NCBI RefSeq assembly: GCF_009917485.1
Contig: NZ_QZDT01000026.1
Coordinates: 1-64,000 of the forward strand
From: Parablautia muri
GTDB lineage: Bacteria > Bacillota > Clostridia > Lachnospirales > Lachnospiraceae
DNA: 64,000 nucleotides
Reading direction: 5' to 3'
The notes under the pieces are model-generated. The model was not told the DNA's origin. It ran no database searches and saw only the letters and a list, made by a program, of their open reading frames with translations. Positions 38,211 to 46,156 of the stretch are shown here, in pieces. The position numbers were made by a program, and so were the translations under genes. Position 1 is the stretch's first letter, and the number at the start of each line of letters is the position of its first letter.

Positions 38211-38555
38211 AATGGAGTGGAAATTTTTTCACCGACCACGAGTAATTGGTCGCAAGCCAGTATATCAACAAATAAAACCTTCAGAGAGCGATAGTCTTGC
38301 GGACATAGTTTTGAGAGCATAACCATTTAGGTATAGTTCTATAAGCATCGCTTTTAATCTCAGATTTAAAATTGTAATTTTGGAATCTTAGATTTGCTGA
38401 AAGGTTTATTTGACATGGATGGCACGGAAAGTGTGGTATCCATTTTTGTTATACGATGAATACGCTCTTTTACTGATTGGCATCAGGAGGGGCGTTTTTT
38501 TTGTACTTACAAAAAAACCCTGCCGAAGCAAAACAAAGCAGTGAGAGGTGATTAG
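38211..38555. other. Long leader between the riboswitch and the broken lipoprotein gene
   Basis: There is no gene. Beside the AGCGAT/ATCGCT pair, AATCTCAGATTT and AATCTTAGATTT recur at about 38356 and 38385. A GC-poor GGGGCGTTTTTTTTG tract at about 38490-38503 may be a terminator. Confidence 0.4.
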
Positions 38556-38611
38556 GTTGAAAGAATTGCATTCTTTCAACCGCAAATTTGTGCTTGAGCG
38601 CACAAATTCGC
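38556..38611 (+). repeat. Double-hairpin intergenic repeat (copy at the lipoprotein gene)
   Basis: GTTGAAAGAA TTGCA TTCTTTCAAC (38556-38580) is followed by GCAAATTTGTGC TTGAGC GCACAAATTCGC (38582-38611, one mismatch in the stem). AGAAAGGAGC with a start codon follows within 20 bases. The layout is the same as at 17781 and 52945. Confidence 0.65.
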
Positions 38612-38639
38612 ACGTTGAGAAAGGAGCATGGTTATAAAA

Positions 38640-38845
38640 ATGAAAAAAGATTAGCTGCAATTTTATTGGCTGCCGTTATGGTATGCATGTGTGCACTGAC
38701 CGGCTGTGCAGGAGAAAATCAGGCGACCTCAGGCCAGACACAGGAAGGCGGGGAAACATCTAAAACGGAAGAAGCAGACGCAGATAAAGAGGAAACAGAC
38801 AAGTGTTGTTCGGCGAATTATCTGCACCTAGATTCTTCACATTAA
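38640..38845 (+). pseudogene. Remnant of a lipoprotein gene under the B12 riboswitch
   Basis: A signal peptide with lipobox (KRLAAILLAAVMVCMCALTG, then CAG) and an acidic linker (GGETSKTEEADADKEETDK) are encoded. The reading frame does not connect to the ATG at 38640: ATG AAA AAA GAT TAG results because one A of the poly-A tract appears to be lost. After EETDK the sequence diverges and ends in 17 residues of no known type. By position it was probably the binding protein of a corrinoid ABC importer (inference), with its body deleted. Confidence 0.65.
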
Positions 38846-39251
38846 ATGCGCCTGTTTTGCGGATGGTTTGGATAAATATTCAAAATTCCTGAATCTGTTT
38901 GTGCAGCTTATTTGAGCTCAGTATTGTATAAACAATTCCAGCCAGTTTCTTTTTTCCGGTGCCTATCGCATGGAAAAAAAGAAACGGCATCTGAATTGTC
39001 AGTACAATTTAAAATCCCCATGAACAGATGTTTGGCTTCGAGAAAAGGAGCTTTCTGATTTTTTCTGAATACACCGCCATGATGGGATTGTGGGTTTTTG
39101 TCGGTTACTATGTGACAAAGGGACTTGAGAAACTTTCCTGCAGAATATGTAATTGCGAAAAATAAAAGGAAAATTGAGAAAAAGGGGCTTACCACTGCCC
39201 ATAGGGTAAACGGGCAGTATACCGGATGATGCAGCACAATGGCTGGCTGCA
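38846..39251. other. Degraded region with a hairpin
   Basis: GTTTCTTTTTTCC and GGAAAAAAAGAAAC form a strong stem at about 38945-38985. A 45-codon frame (39028-39165, MFGFEKRSFLIFSEYTAMMG, one hydrophobic segment) is the only candidate gene and looks like a fragment of a membrane protein. The rest is probably debris from the deletion that removed the B12-regulated operon. Confidence 0.4.
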
Positions 39252-39596
39252 CTATTTATGTGCATTAACTAAGGATTGATACATGATTCCCCAATCAAAT
39301 AAAGATGATATGATGGGGCGCATTGTATTCCCTAATTCACTTAAGGCATACTCCACCCGTACAGGGACTTCGGGATAAACAGTGCGTGTAATAATACCGT
39401 CATTTTCCATAGAACGAAGGTTATCTGTTAAAACCCGCTGGCTGATGCCGGGAATATCCTTTTGCAGTTCATTAAACCGCCAGGGACGGTCTAACAGTCT
39501 TTGCACAATAAATATTTTCCACTTATTTCCGATCAGCATTAGTGTTGTGGCAACAGGGCATGCTGGCAGCTCGTCTTTTGTCAGCATAAAGGACAC
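39252..39596 (-). CDS. HxlR-family transcriptional regulator
   Basis: This 114-residue winged helix-turn-helix protein has the HxlR hallmarks: CPVATTLMLIGNKWKIFIVQ with the near-N-terminal Cys (redox or aldehyde sensing in relatives), RLLDRPWRFNELQKDIPGIS, QRVLTDNLRSMENDGIITRT, and the wing PVRVEYALSELG. It is divergent from a Cys-rich peptide and nitroreductase-like debris, its likely former target. TATAC/GTATA dyads near 39705 are candidate binding sites. Confidence 0.9.
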   Translation of the reverse strand: MSFMLTKDELPACPVATTLMLIGNKWKIFIVQRLLDRPWRFNELQKDIPGISQRVLTDNLRSMENDGIITRTVYPEVPVRVEYALSELGNTMRPIISSLFDWGIMYQSLVNAHK

Positions 39597-39734
39597 CTCC
39601 TATAGTATATAACATTCATATTTGTACTAACTAAGAAAAAGCTCACTACATAATAAAATAGTGCGTACTTTTATTTTTGATTGTTGCAACTTATACTAAG
39701 TATAGACCAAAGGGGTCACAAAATCAATAACGTA

Positions 39735-39767
39735 CAATAGAAAATACGCTATGGGAATTTTCTATTG
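39735..39767 (+). promoter_or_regulatory. Perfect 11-bp hairpin before a strong ribosome site
   Basis: CAATAGAAAAT, 11-base loop, ATTTTCTATTG. It ends 10 bases before AAGGAGG of the Cys-rich peptide gene. It may stabilise or control the leader; no T-run follows. Confidence 0.55.
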
Positions 39768-39791
39768 TCACAAATTAAGGAGGTAACTATC

Positions 39792-39989
39792 ATGAGTCAT
39801 CTTGAAAATGTCGCTGCATTTGCTGGCAGGAGTGCCATATCGTCCTGTGGTTCATCTTGTGGGGCAGCAGATCCGAAGCCGGAGGGAAAGCCTGCATCAG
39901 CCTGTGGTTCGGCTTGCGGAATTATTGAAAGAGTGGGGTATTCCGGATACAGATATAGCCCGCTGCTTTGTAATATTGGGATGTTGTGA
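39792..39989 (+). CDS. Cys/Gly-rich peptide, possible ACGX-repeat-type precursor
   Basis: ATG 39792 lies behind a very strong AAGGAGG site. The N-terminus reads MSHLENVAAFAGRSAISS, then CGSSCGAADPKPEGKPAS and ACGSACG, and ends in unrelated residues at 39989 (65 codons). The spaced CG repeats after a short leader look like the ACGX- or CXXX-repeat peptides that radical-SAM enzymes modify, but no such enzyme is in the window. The last 20 codons overlap nitroreductase-like debris in another frame, so the 3' end is probably not native. Confidence 0.5.
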   Translation: MSHLENVAAFAGRSAISSCGSSCGAADPKPEGKPASACGSACGIIERVGYSGYRYSPLLCNIGML

Positions 39990-40047
39990 TGGGAGTTATC
40001 CGCAAATGAAACCAAGAAAAGAAAACCGTTTTTGGATTATCGGTTAA
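39905..40047 (+). pseudogene. C-terminal remnant of a nitroreductase-like protein
   Basis: In the frame overlapping the end of the Cys-rich peptide, VVRLAELLKEWGIPDTDIAR and CFVILGCCDGSYPQMKPRKE resemble the last 45 residues of nitroreductase-family flavoproteins (G-IP, then ILGY-like strand, then KPRK). No start or catalytic N-terminal part is present. Confidence 0.45.
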
Positions 40048-40064
40048 ATCCGGAGGTGCCAGTT

Positions 40065-40169
40065 ATGGATGCACAAACGTGCTTAAAAACCGGCAAGCCA
40101 TATCAATTCATACAGGAGCATTGTCTGTATTGTGGAAACTGTTATGAAAAGTGTCCTGTGGGGCAGTAA
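40065..40169 (+). CDS. Short Cys-rich protein with half-ferredoxin motif
   Basis: ATG 40065 behind CGGAGG encodes 34 residues ending CLYCGNCYEKCPVGQ. CxxCxxCxxxCP is the signature of one [4Fe-4S] site in bacterial ferredoxins. It may be the N-terminal scrap of a ferredoxin/nitroreductase or a small redox protein. It lies 19 bases before the sirtuin gene, suggesting linkage. Confidence 0.45.
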   Translation: MDAQTCLKTGKPYQFIQEHCLYCGNCYEKCPVGQ

Positions 40170-40187
40170 AAAGGCAGGGAGTAGCAA

Positions 40188-41069
40188 ATGAAACAGAATG
40201 AAAGAAGAAATATGACCATGAAATCTGGGAAAACCTACGCAGAGAAAATGAAGCAGCTAAGAGAAAAAATAGAAAATACGGATACAATCCTTATCGGTGC
40301 AGGAGCAGGGCTTTCCACTTCTGCCGGATTTACTTACAGCGGTGATCGCTTTTGGAAATATTTCAAGGATTTTATTGAAAAATACCATTTTCGCAATATG
40401 TATGAGGGTGGCTTTTATCCTTTTGACAGTCTGGAAGAATATTGGGCATATTGGAGCCGATATATTTACATTAACCGCTATATGGATGCACCAAAACCTG
40501 TTTATGAAAATCTGTATGAACTGGTAAAGGACAAAGATTATTTTGTGTTGACAACAAATGTAGACCATTGTTTTCAAAAAGCGGGTTTTGCAAAAGAACG
40601 ATTGTTTTATACCCAGGGAGATTATGGGCTTTTTCAATGCCAGACACCATGCAAGCCATATATATATGAAAATGAGACTTTCGTTAAGCGTATGATAGAA
40701 GAACAAAAGGATATGCGTATTCCAACGGAACTGATACCGAAATGTCCGAGTTGTGGAAAGCCAATGACGGTGAACTTGCGGGCAGATGCTGCTTTTGTGC
40801 AGGATGAAGGATGGAATATGCATGCTGGCTGCTATGAGGAGTTTCTTGATACACATAGGAAAAGCAAAATTTTGTTTTTAGAATTAGGTGTTGGCTATAA
40901 TACACCGGGGATCATCAAGTATCCCTTCTGGTAGATGACGGCGGAGAATCCGAAGGCCGTGTATGTCTGTATTAACGATGGGGAGGCGGTCTGCCCGCAG
41001 GAGATTGAAAAACAGTCTATATGTATTAATAGGGATATCGAATGGGTTCTGCAGGAGATGAGAAGTTAA
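40188..41069 (+). pseudogene. SIR2-family (SirTM-like) NAD-dependent protein, with in-frame TAG
   Basis: ATG 40188 behind GGGAG opens a sirtuin frame. The NAD-binding GAGAGLSTSAGF is at about 36-47, TTNVDHCFQKAG at about 124-135, and one zinc half-site CPSCGKP at about 184-190. TAG at 40932-40934 follows KYPFW, after which the same frame continues with MTAENPKAVYVCINDGEAVC to 41069, the usual C-terminus. Homologues usually have Gln after PFW. Class M sirtuins ADP-ribosylate lipoylated carriers in some bacteria, but the partner macrodomain and LplA genes are absent here. Confidence 0.75.
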
Positions 41070-41539
41070 AAAATAGCATGATTGCAGTTTTCTGTTTCAA
41101 ACTCAAAGTACTGAAAAATGTGCAATTGAACATAAAAATAGGAAGGATACGCTAGTTGGCATTCTTGCTTCTACTATCGGAGCCCTCCGTCAGGGAAGGG
41201 ATGCGGGTCTGTTGTCTATGGGTATAGGAGCTATAAAATTTGCGATTTCACGTAGACGGATGAAACATTTATGAAGTAGGGGTTAGAAATTCCTTTTATT
41301 TTTCCGATAAAGTATTTGAAGGCGGGAGATGAAGTTTGGAACTGTTCTGTGCTGATAACAGTCGGCGCAGCCCTGAATGAGAATAGGGCGGATTCGTGGC
41401 CTGTTGGTTATGATTCCGAATCTGATATGCGTTCACAGAACAGTTTCTATAAGAGGACGAGCGATAAGAAAGGCAGGTATCCTGGCTAGTTTTTGGGAAT
41501 CGGCCAGGTGTAAGAAAATTGACAGGAAAGGGTAAGGTA
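41070..41539. other. Region with one open fragment, otherwise no gene
   Basis: A frame without start codon (about 41085-41274) ends in TLVGILASTIGALRQGRDAG and AIKFAISRRRMKHL, a small hydrophobic then basic peptide of unknown type. The remaining 260 bases show a GGGTATCCTGG-type GC patch and no clear signals. Confidence 0.35.
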
Positions 41540-42145
41540 ATGCAGATTCATTCGTTCAATGGTTCATTGCAGAGCAGATACTTTTCAGGAACGGGAAACA
41601 TAGGCGGTATCCATCTGCCTGATTTTCATGATAAATATGTTTTCTCCAAAAAGAAAAGCGGCATCAGTGATGAAGAATACCGGAAGCAGATTGTAGAACA
41701 GGCTTATAAAGATTATGCAAAAGGGCAGTTCCAGAATAAATCAGAAGGATTTAACAGGCTGATGAAAAGTTACACATCGGAAGTATCCCCGGACAGAAAA
41801 GGTATCATCACTTCGGGCCTGAAAGCTGTCTCCAAGAACAGACAGAATGTGCTTAAGCCCATAGATTTTGTGGCAACTGTGCTTGAAGGGAAAGTGAAAT
41901 ATCAGAAACTGCCGTCAGGCAACAGCGATTACATAGAGTTTTACGATAAGAATGGGGAGATGGTGGCGACTTATTCCAATAATGGGTGGACGATGTATAC
42001 CACCAATGCGGAAGCAGCCAGACAGACGGAAATGTGCATGATCTATAACGAAGCGTGGGGGAATGCCAAGAGAGGGATACCGCTGTCATGTGAAGAAGCG
42101 GTAAATGCGGAAGAACCACAGAATCGTTTTGATGCCAAAGCATAG
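41540..42145 (+). CDS. Conserved-looking protein of unknown function
   Basis: ATG 41540 behind GGAAAGGGTAAGG gives 201 residues (MQIHSFNGSLQSRYFSGTGN). It is soluble, basic, and lacks a signal peptide or membrane segment. A repeated YDKNGEMVATYSNNGWTMYT-like strand pair lies at about 145-165, and a CMIYNEAWGNAKRG helix near the end. I do not recognise the family. Codon use and the absence of disruption suggest a real gene. A short broken frame of similar style follows. Confidence 0.6.
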   Translation: MQIHSFNGSLQSRYFSGTGNIGGIHLPDFHDKYVFSKKKSGISDEEYRKQIVEQAYKDYAKGQFQNKSEGFNRLMKSYTSEVSPDRKGIITSGLKAVSKNRQNVLKPIDFVATVLEGKVKYQKLPSGNSDYIEFYDKNGEMVATYSNNGWTMYTTNAEAARQTEMCMIYNEAWGNAKRGIPLSCEEAVNAEEPQNRFDAKA

Positions 42146-42159
42146 TGGGAGATAATTCT

Positions 42160-42282
42160 GTGAATGTATATCCCCAATCAGTCACAGTCCAATAGGGCGG
42201 GAATCCTCGGTTTCCGGCAGATAGGGGAATCGGGGAGCAGGGTGCGGGAGTTGATATTGCAGGCATTCCGGCAGGTGTATGA
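42160..42282 (+). pseudogene. Short decayed frame with amber codon
   Basis: GTG 42160 (GGGAGATAATTCT upstream) opens NVYPQSVTVQ, then TAG at 42193-42195, then the frame continues GGNPRFPADRGIGEQGAGVD to TGA. The smooth continuation suggests a former gene in which a Gln-like codon became TAG. Product unknown. Confidence 0.3.
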
Positions 42283-42432
42283 ATATACCGGATGATTCCT
42301 TCCAAGCCCAAATGGGGTTAACTGTCCTATATCACGAAAAACAGTAACCCCAATAGCCTTGGTATGATGATAACAAGCCGTATGGCCAGCCTTGTTGAGC
42401 AGTGAAAGGATAGTTAATGCGACAGACGTGTG

Positions 42433-43020
42433 TTATTTAACGCTGCCCTCTGCAGCTTTTGATGCAAACTGGGTGGTAACTAAGTCATCATAGGGAACTT
42501 TTTCGGGCAATTCCCCTGCTTCTTCCAGAATATTTTGCAGAAGGGTGAAGGAATCTTCTTCAAAAATCAGGTTGTTTTTCCAGGTGTCCTGTTCATAGTA
42601 GCGGGTGATGATGGTGGTAAGGGTATCAAGATCTGTTTCTTCAAATTGAGGCTGGATAACCTTGGCAATTTCTTCCGGAGAGTGAGAGGCTACGTAGTCC
42701 ATACCCTTTTGCAAGGCATTGGTAAAGGATTGGATGATGTCAGGATTTTCATCTATATAGCTTTTCTTTGCACAAAAGGCGGTGTAAGGCACATAGCCGG
42801 AGTCTTCGCCTAAGGAAGCAACCACATATCCATCCCCTTTGGATTCTAAGGAGGTAGCGTGAGGTTCAAATTCTACAGTAAAATCACCTTGCCCTCCGGA
42901 AAAAGCCGCGGCAGTGGAGCCGAAATCTATGCTTTGATCTATGCTAAGGTCGCTTTTGGGGTCGATGCCATTCTTTTTCAAAATAAATTCAAATACCATC
43001 TCTGGCATACCACCTGCCCG
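42433..43020 (-). pseudogene. ABC substrate-binding protein, C-terminal half (split by an element)
   Basis: The frame encodes the C-terminal 196 residues of an SsuA/TauA/NMT1-like solute-binding protein. It starts in the GGMPEMVFEFILKKNGID motif and continues through DFGSTAAAFSGGQGDFTVEF, GYVPYTAFCAKKSYIDENPD and YYEQDTWKNN to SKAAEGSVK. The N-terminal half lies 6.5 kb away at 49481-49961 on the same strand. Joining at the shared CACCTGCCCG restores an uninterrupted GADVLGGRAGGMPEMVFEF reading frame. The ligand is not known; relatives bind sulfonates, nitrate or thiamine precursors. Confidence 0.9.
43011..43020 (+). repeat. Left attachment core (CACCTGCCCG)
   Basis: Ten bases identical to 49481-49490. 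In the restored gene they form part of the codons for Gly-Arg-Ala-Gly-Gly. The recombination dinucleotide would be within this core. Confidence 0.8.
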
Positions 43021-43043
43021 CCTCGTACCTATGTAAATTTTGG

Positions 43044-43546
43044 TCAGCGAGGGTCACATGCCCTGTGGCCTTGCAGCGTGCGCTTCGCAGTCCCCGGCTG
43101 TGCCCGATCTTGTTTGGAGACCCCCTTTTTTGGCACCTGCACTGTGCTGGTGGGCCTGGACGATTGTGGCATCCAGGGAGAACTCATACAGTTCGGCTCA
43201 AGGCTCAGCACACGAAAGATATTATCAAGGATCCCGTCATCAATCCACTTGCGGAAACGGCTGTATACCGAATTCCAGGGGCCGTAACGCTCCGGCAGGT
43301 CACGCCACGGGGCACCGCTGCGTGCGATCCAGACCATCCCGTTAAGCATGGTACGGTTATCCTTTGAAGGACGTCCGGGTTTTCCGGTCTTTTCCGGAGG
43401 GAGTAAAGATGCAATCTGTTCCCATTCCTGAACGGTAAGTTCGTAACGCCTTAACATAATACCAGCCCCCTTTTTCTTTATTTTACCATGAAAAAAGAGG
43501 TCATGAACAAATGTTTTGTTTATTTTTTATTTTTCAAACACGCTCT
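43044..43546 (-). mobile_element. IS5-family insertion sequence remnant
   Basis: Right end: TTTTTCAAACACGCTC at 43531-43546, a typical terminal repeat of IS5/IS427 elements. The transposase frame (43044-43457) starts MLRRYELTVQEWEQIASLLP and includes GRPSKDNRTMLNGMVWIARS and GPWNSVYSRFRKWIDDGILD. It shifts frame near RVLSLE, where the other frame gives AELYEFSLDATIVQAHQHSA. The second half of the transposase and the left terminal repeat are missing, so the copy is dead. It sits between the recombinase gene and the left attachment site. Confidence 0.8.
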
Positions 43547-43552
43547 AGTACA

Positions 43553-45448
43553 TTAGAGGCTATGACTGGTATCATGTGGCAGGTCTTGATGGAATTTTGT
43601 CATGATTTCCTGTATTTCGGAATGGGCTTTGCGGATAGTATAAGGCTTTCGTGAGCTGTCACCTGGCGCTATAATACCCATATCTATCATAAGTCCTATA
43701 TAAGGCAGTACATTTTTTTCTGATATAGGAAAATAAATATTTGTAAATAGTTTCGATAAATATCTGGCGGAAATATAATCTCTTTTGCCTTCAAGGATAA
43801 GATGCATCATCTGATAAATAATTTCGTTTTGATGACGGTTCAGCTCCTGTGCCGGACTGTATTGTATCAGATGAGACAAGCCGTACCTGAATTCAATTTC
43901 CGGAAGACCGTCTTTATCTACTTCGATTTTCTCAATGAGAATTTCAATGTCCTTGCGGTCAAGAGTTCCTTTTTCAATTATCAGGTCAATTATTTGCAGG
44001 GCATTTTGAAATTCCTCTTTGGTATCGTTATGATTGTTTTTTGAAGGGGAAACATTTAGTTTTTCCAGTTGGGCTTTCAAAAAGTTAATCTGCGCTAAAA
44101 TGTCCTGCTGCATGGCTTCATAGCTTTCATGGATGACATCCTCGTTTCCATGGGCAGTCGATAAATCCCTGATTTTTTGTGTAAAAAGAATTTTCAGTTG
44201 TCGTTTGAGTTGTTCAATGAGATTTTGGAGTTCAGTCCTTTTTTCGGGAGCTGCTTTTTTACCGCAATTGAAATCTTCCATACTATAGGCAGCGATATCC
44301 TCACAAAAAAAATTGCGGCAGAATTTAATGTAGGTGAATAAATCTTTCATTAAATTATTTTCCTCAATGAGATGTGCTTTAGGGCAATAGAGCCTGCCCT
44401 TTGTATTGTAGGTGGTGCAAATATAATATTTGCGTTCGGCGCCGGAAGTAATTCGCCTGATGGGCGTCAGACGGCTTCCGCAATCCTTACAAAACAGGCA
44501 GCAGCCGAAAGGGGATGATGTTTTTGGGTGGACATACTGTTTGCGAGAACCGCGGTATTTGCTTTTGGTTCGTTTCTTTTTTATATCTTGTATCAAATCA
44601 AAAGAAGCTATATCAATGATAGCAGGGTGATGGTTTTTAAAAACGTACTGCTCATTTTGGGGAACTCGTTTATCTTTTCCGTGGACAGTGCAGCGGGCGC
44701 GTTTTCGTAATCGCAGTGTACCGATATAGAAGTCATTTCCAAGGATATCTCTGACCATTGCGTCAGACCATTGGGCAGTTACCGGGTATTTGGTTATTTT
44801 GCCTTCTTTTATTTCATGCGCATGTCGAATCATGGATGGGGTTGGAATCTTGTTTTGGGTGAGATGATTGGCAATCTTGCGATAACCAAAGCCTTGTAGA
44901 TAAAGGTCGTAGATTACTTTTATGTACTTTGCTTCTTTCGGAACGATTTCAATTTGGGATTTATCCTTTTTACTTCTTATATATCCAAAGGGTGGCTGGG
45001 TTATTAAAGTCCCTTCTTTTTGACGGGCGTTAAGAGCGCGTTTGATTTTTTGGCTTGTATCCTTGACATATTTTTCGTTATACCAAGTTTTGATGCCGAT
45101 GGTGTCATCGTTTGTCTGCATGGAGTCATAATGGTCGTCTATCACAATCAGGTGCTTGCTGCGTTCCTGGAATTCATCAAGCAAAAGAAGGACTTTGGCA
45201 TTGTGGCGGCCAAGGCGAGAAAAATCTTTGACAAATACCCGGTCTATATCTTTATCCAAATCTGCCATCAGCTGGTTGAAGCCGGGACGGTCGAATTTAT
45301 ACCCGGAGACCCCGTCATCCTCATACCAGCGATCTATGGTAAAATGGTTTTCTGCTGCAAATTGGGTGATGATTAATTTTTGATTTTCAATTGATACATA
45401 ATTATGTTTGTCATCATCCCTTGACAGTCGTACATATCCAACATTCAT
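43553..45448 (-). CDS. Large serine recombinase
   Basis: This intact 631-residue site-specific recombinase is the likely integrase of the element. The catalytic domain (1-150) has Ser9 in MNVGYVRLSRDDDKHNYVSI, DDGVSGYKFDRPGFNQLMAD and KDFSRLGRHN. The recombinase domain (about 165-300) includes PPFGYIRSKKDKSQIEIVPK. A zinc ribbon (about 330-375) contains CCLFCKDCGSRL and later CPKAHL. A coiled coil and a C-terminal basic domain follow. A 60-residue protein is encoded 49 bases upstream in the same direction, and the stop lies seven bases from the IS5 remnant. Confidence 0.93.
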   Translation of the reverse strand: MNVGYVRLSRDDDKHNYVSIENQKLIITQFAAENHFTIDRWYEDDGVSGYKFDRPGFNQLMADLDKDIDRVFVKDFSRLGRHNAKVLLLLDEFQERSKHLIVIDDHYDSMQTNDDTIGIKTWYNEKYVKDTSQKIKRALNARQKEGTLITQPPFGYIRSKKDKSQIEIVPKEAKYIKVIYDLYLQGFGYRKIANHLTQNKIPTPSMIRHAHEIKEGKITKYPVTAQWSDAMVRDILGNDFYIGTLRLRKRARCTVHGKDKRVPQNEQYVFKNHHPAIIDIASFDLIQDIKKKRTKSKYRGSRKQYVHPKTSSPFGCCLFCKDCGSRLTPIRRITSGAERKYYICTTYNTKGRLYCPKAHLIEENNLMKDLFTYIKFCRNFFCEDIAAYSMEDFNCGKKAAPEKRTELQNLIEQLKRQLKILFTQKIRDLSTAHGNEDVIHESYEAMQQDILAQINFLKAQLEKLNVSPSKNNHNDTKEEFQNALQIIDLIIEKGTLDRKDIEILIEKIEVDKDGLPEIEFRYGLSHLIQYSPAQELNRHQNEIIYQMMHLILEGKRDYISARYLSKLFTNIYFPISEKNVLPYIGLMIDMGIIAPGDSSRKPYTIRKAHSEIQEIMTKFHQDLPHDTSHSL

Positions 45449-45497
45449 AAATATAGATGCCTTTCATAATATTGAGTGTGTTTTGAGCGTAAAGTGA

Positions 45498-45680
45498 CTA
45501 AAGATTGTTATAATGGTTTTTGATAACCGCTTTTAAAACGTTATGAATATTTTGGTCGGATTGGCCGTCCAGGTAGGTGACAACTCGAAATCCCATATCC
45601 TGATATTTTTCTTTAGCCGCCTCAAATTCCTCCTGTGATGTAAAATCGTTTTTCCAAAGATAATAGGTAGGTTTGCTCAA
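45498..45680 (-). CDS. Small acidic protein upstream of the recombinase (candidate directionality factor)
   Basis: TTG 45680 with AGGA a few bases upstream opens 60 residues (MSKPTYYLWKNDFTSQEEFE, AAKEKYQDMGFRVVTYLDGQ, ending NHYNNL). It is a compact alpha/beta protein without membrane segment. It is co-oriented with and just ahead of the recombinase. Small proteins in this place include recombination directionality factors that trigger excision, but that role is inference from position and size alone. Confidence 0.55.
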   Translation of the reverse strand: MSKPTYYLWKNDFTSQEEFEAAKEKYQDMGFRVVTYLDGQSDQNIHNVLKAVIKNHYNNL

Positions 45681-46156
45681 GGTTCATTGCGTCCTAATTG
45701 CCTTATTGTTATTGTATGAATATGGGATTAGATTATTGCAAGTCCTATTGAAAAGCAATAGCTATCCAGACAGATGATGATACCATGAAAAAACCTCCTA
45801 TTAAAATTGAGAAAGGCAAAGAAGCGATTCCCAAAATAGGAGGCAGTCCAAATGGACAAGAAATGTTTATCACCTATTTAATGATATATGCTGAATTGTC
45901 ATGAACTATCTCTACTCTTAAATCAGCAATCGTTGTACATAATGACGTATATATAAATACGTTATTATATCTCTTTCTGTTAGCACTACTACAGTATCTA
46001 CTTTACCACATTTTAAAATTAAAGTCTAGTAATTTTTTCTTTATTTAGCTAGAATAGGTAACAGTTCAGCCAGGACTTTGCACTTGCCGCAAAGTCCGTG
46101 AGAACATGATGCAGAATCGGACAGTTGCTTAGACGCATGAAGATGGAGGAGAGGGT
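45681..46156. other. AT-rich intergenic region of the element
   Basis: A 39-codon frame (45785-45904, MKKPPIKIEKGKEAIPKIGG) lacks a convincing ribosome site and is doubtful. An inverted repeat, ATAATGACGTAT / ATACGTTATTAT, lies at 45939-45968. The stem-loop repeat at 46065-46110 and ATGGAGGAG of the helicase gene close the region. Divergent promoters for recombinase and helicase are expected here. Confidence 0.5.
46065..46110 (+). repeat. Stem-loop repeat with GTGAGAAYATGAT tail (copy 2)
   Basis: TTCAGCCA, GGACTTTGC ACTTGCC GCAAAGTCC (46073-46097), GTGAGAACATGAT. The flanks match copy 1 at 31799-31842, while the stem bases differ in complementary fashion. It is preceded by GTAACAG, the arm of the palindrome at 31894. 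Confidence 0.65.

Noticed and set aside
38908-39265. Two minus-strand frames of 88 and 114 codons
   Set aside because: There is no ribosome site, and they run over a hairpin and plus-strand debris. Their translations look like non-coding sequence.
45785-45904. 39-codon peptide frame in the recombinase element
   Set aside because: It has no ribosome site and no known family, and it was kept only as a note in the intergenic entry.
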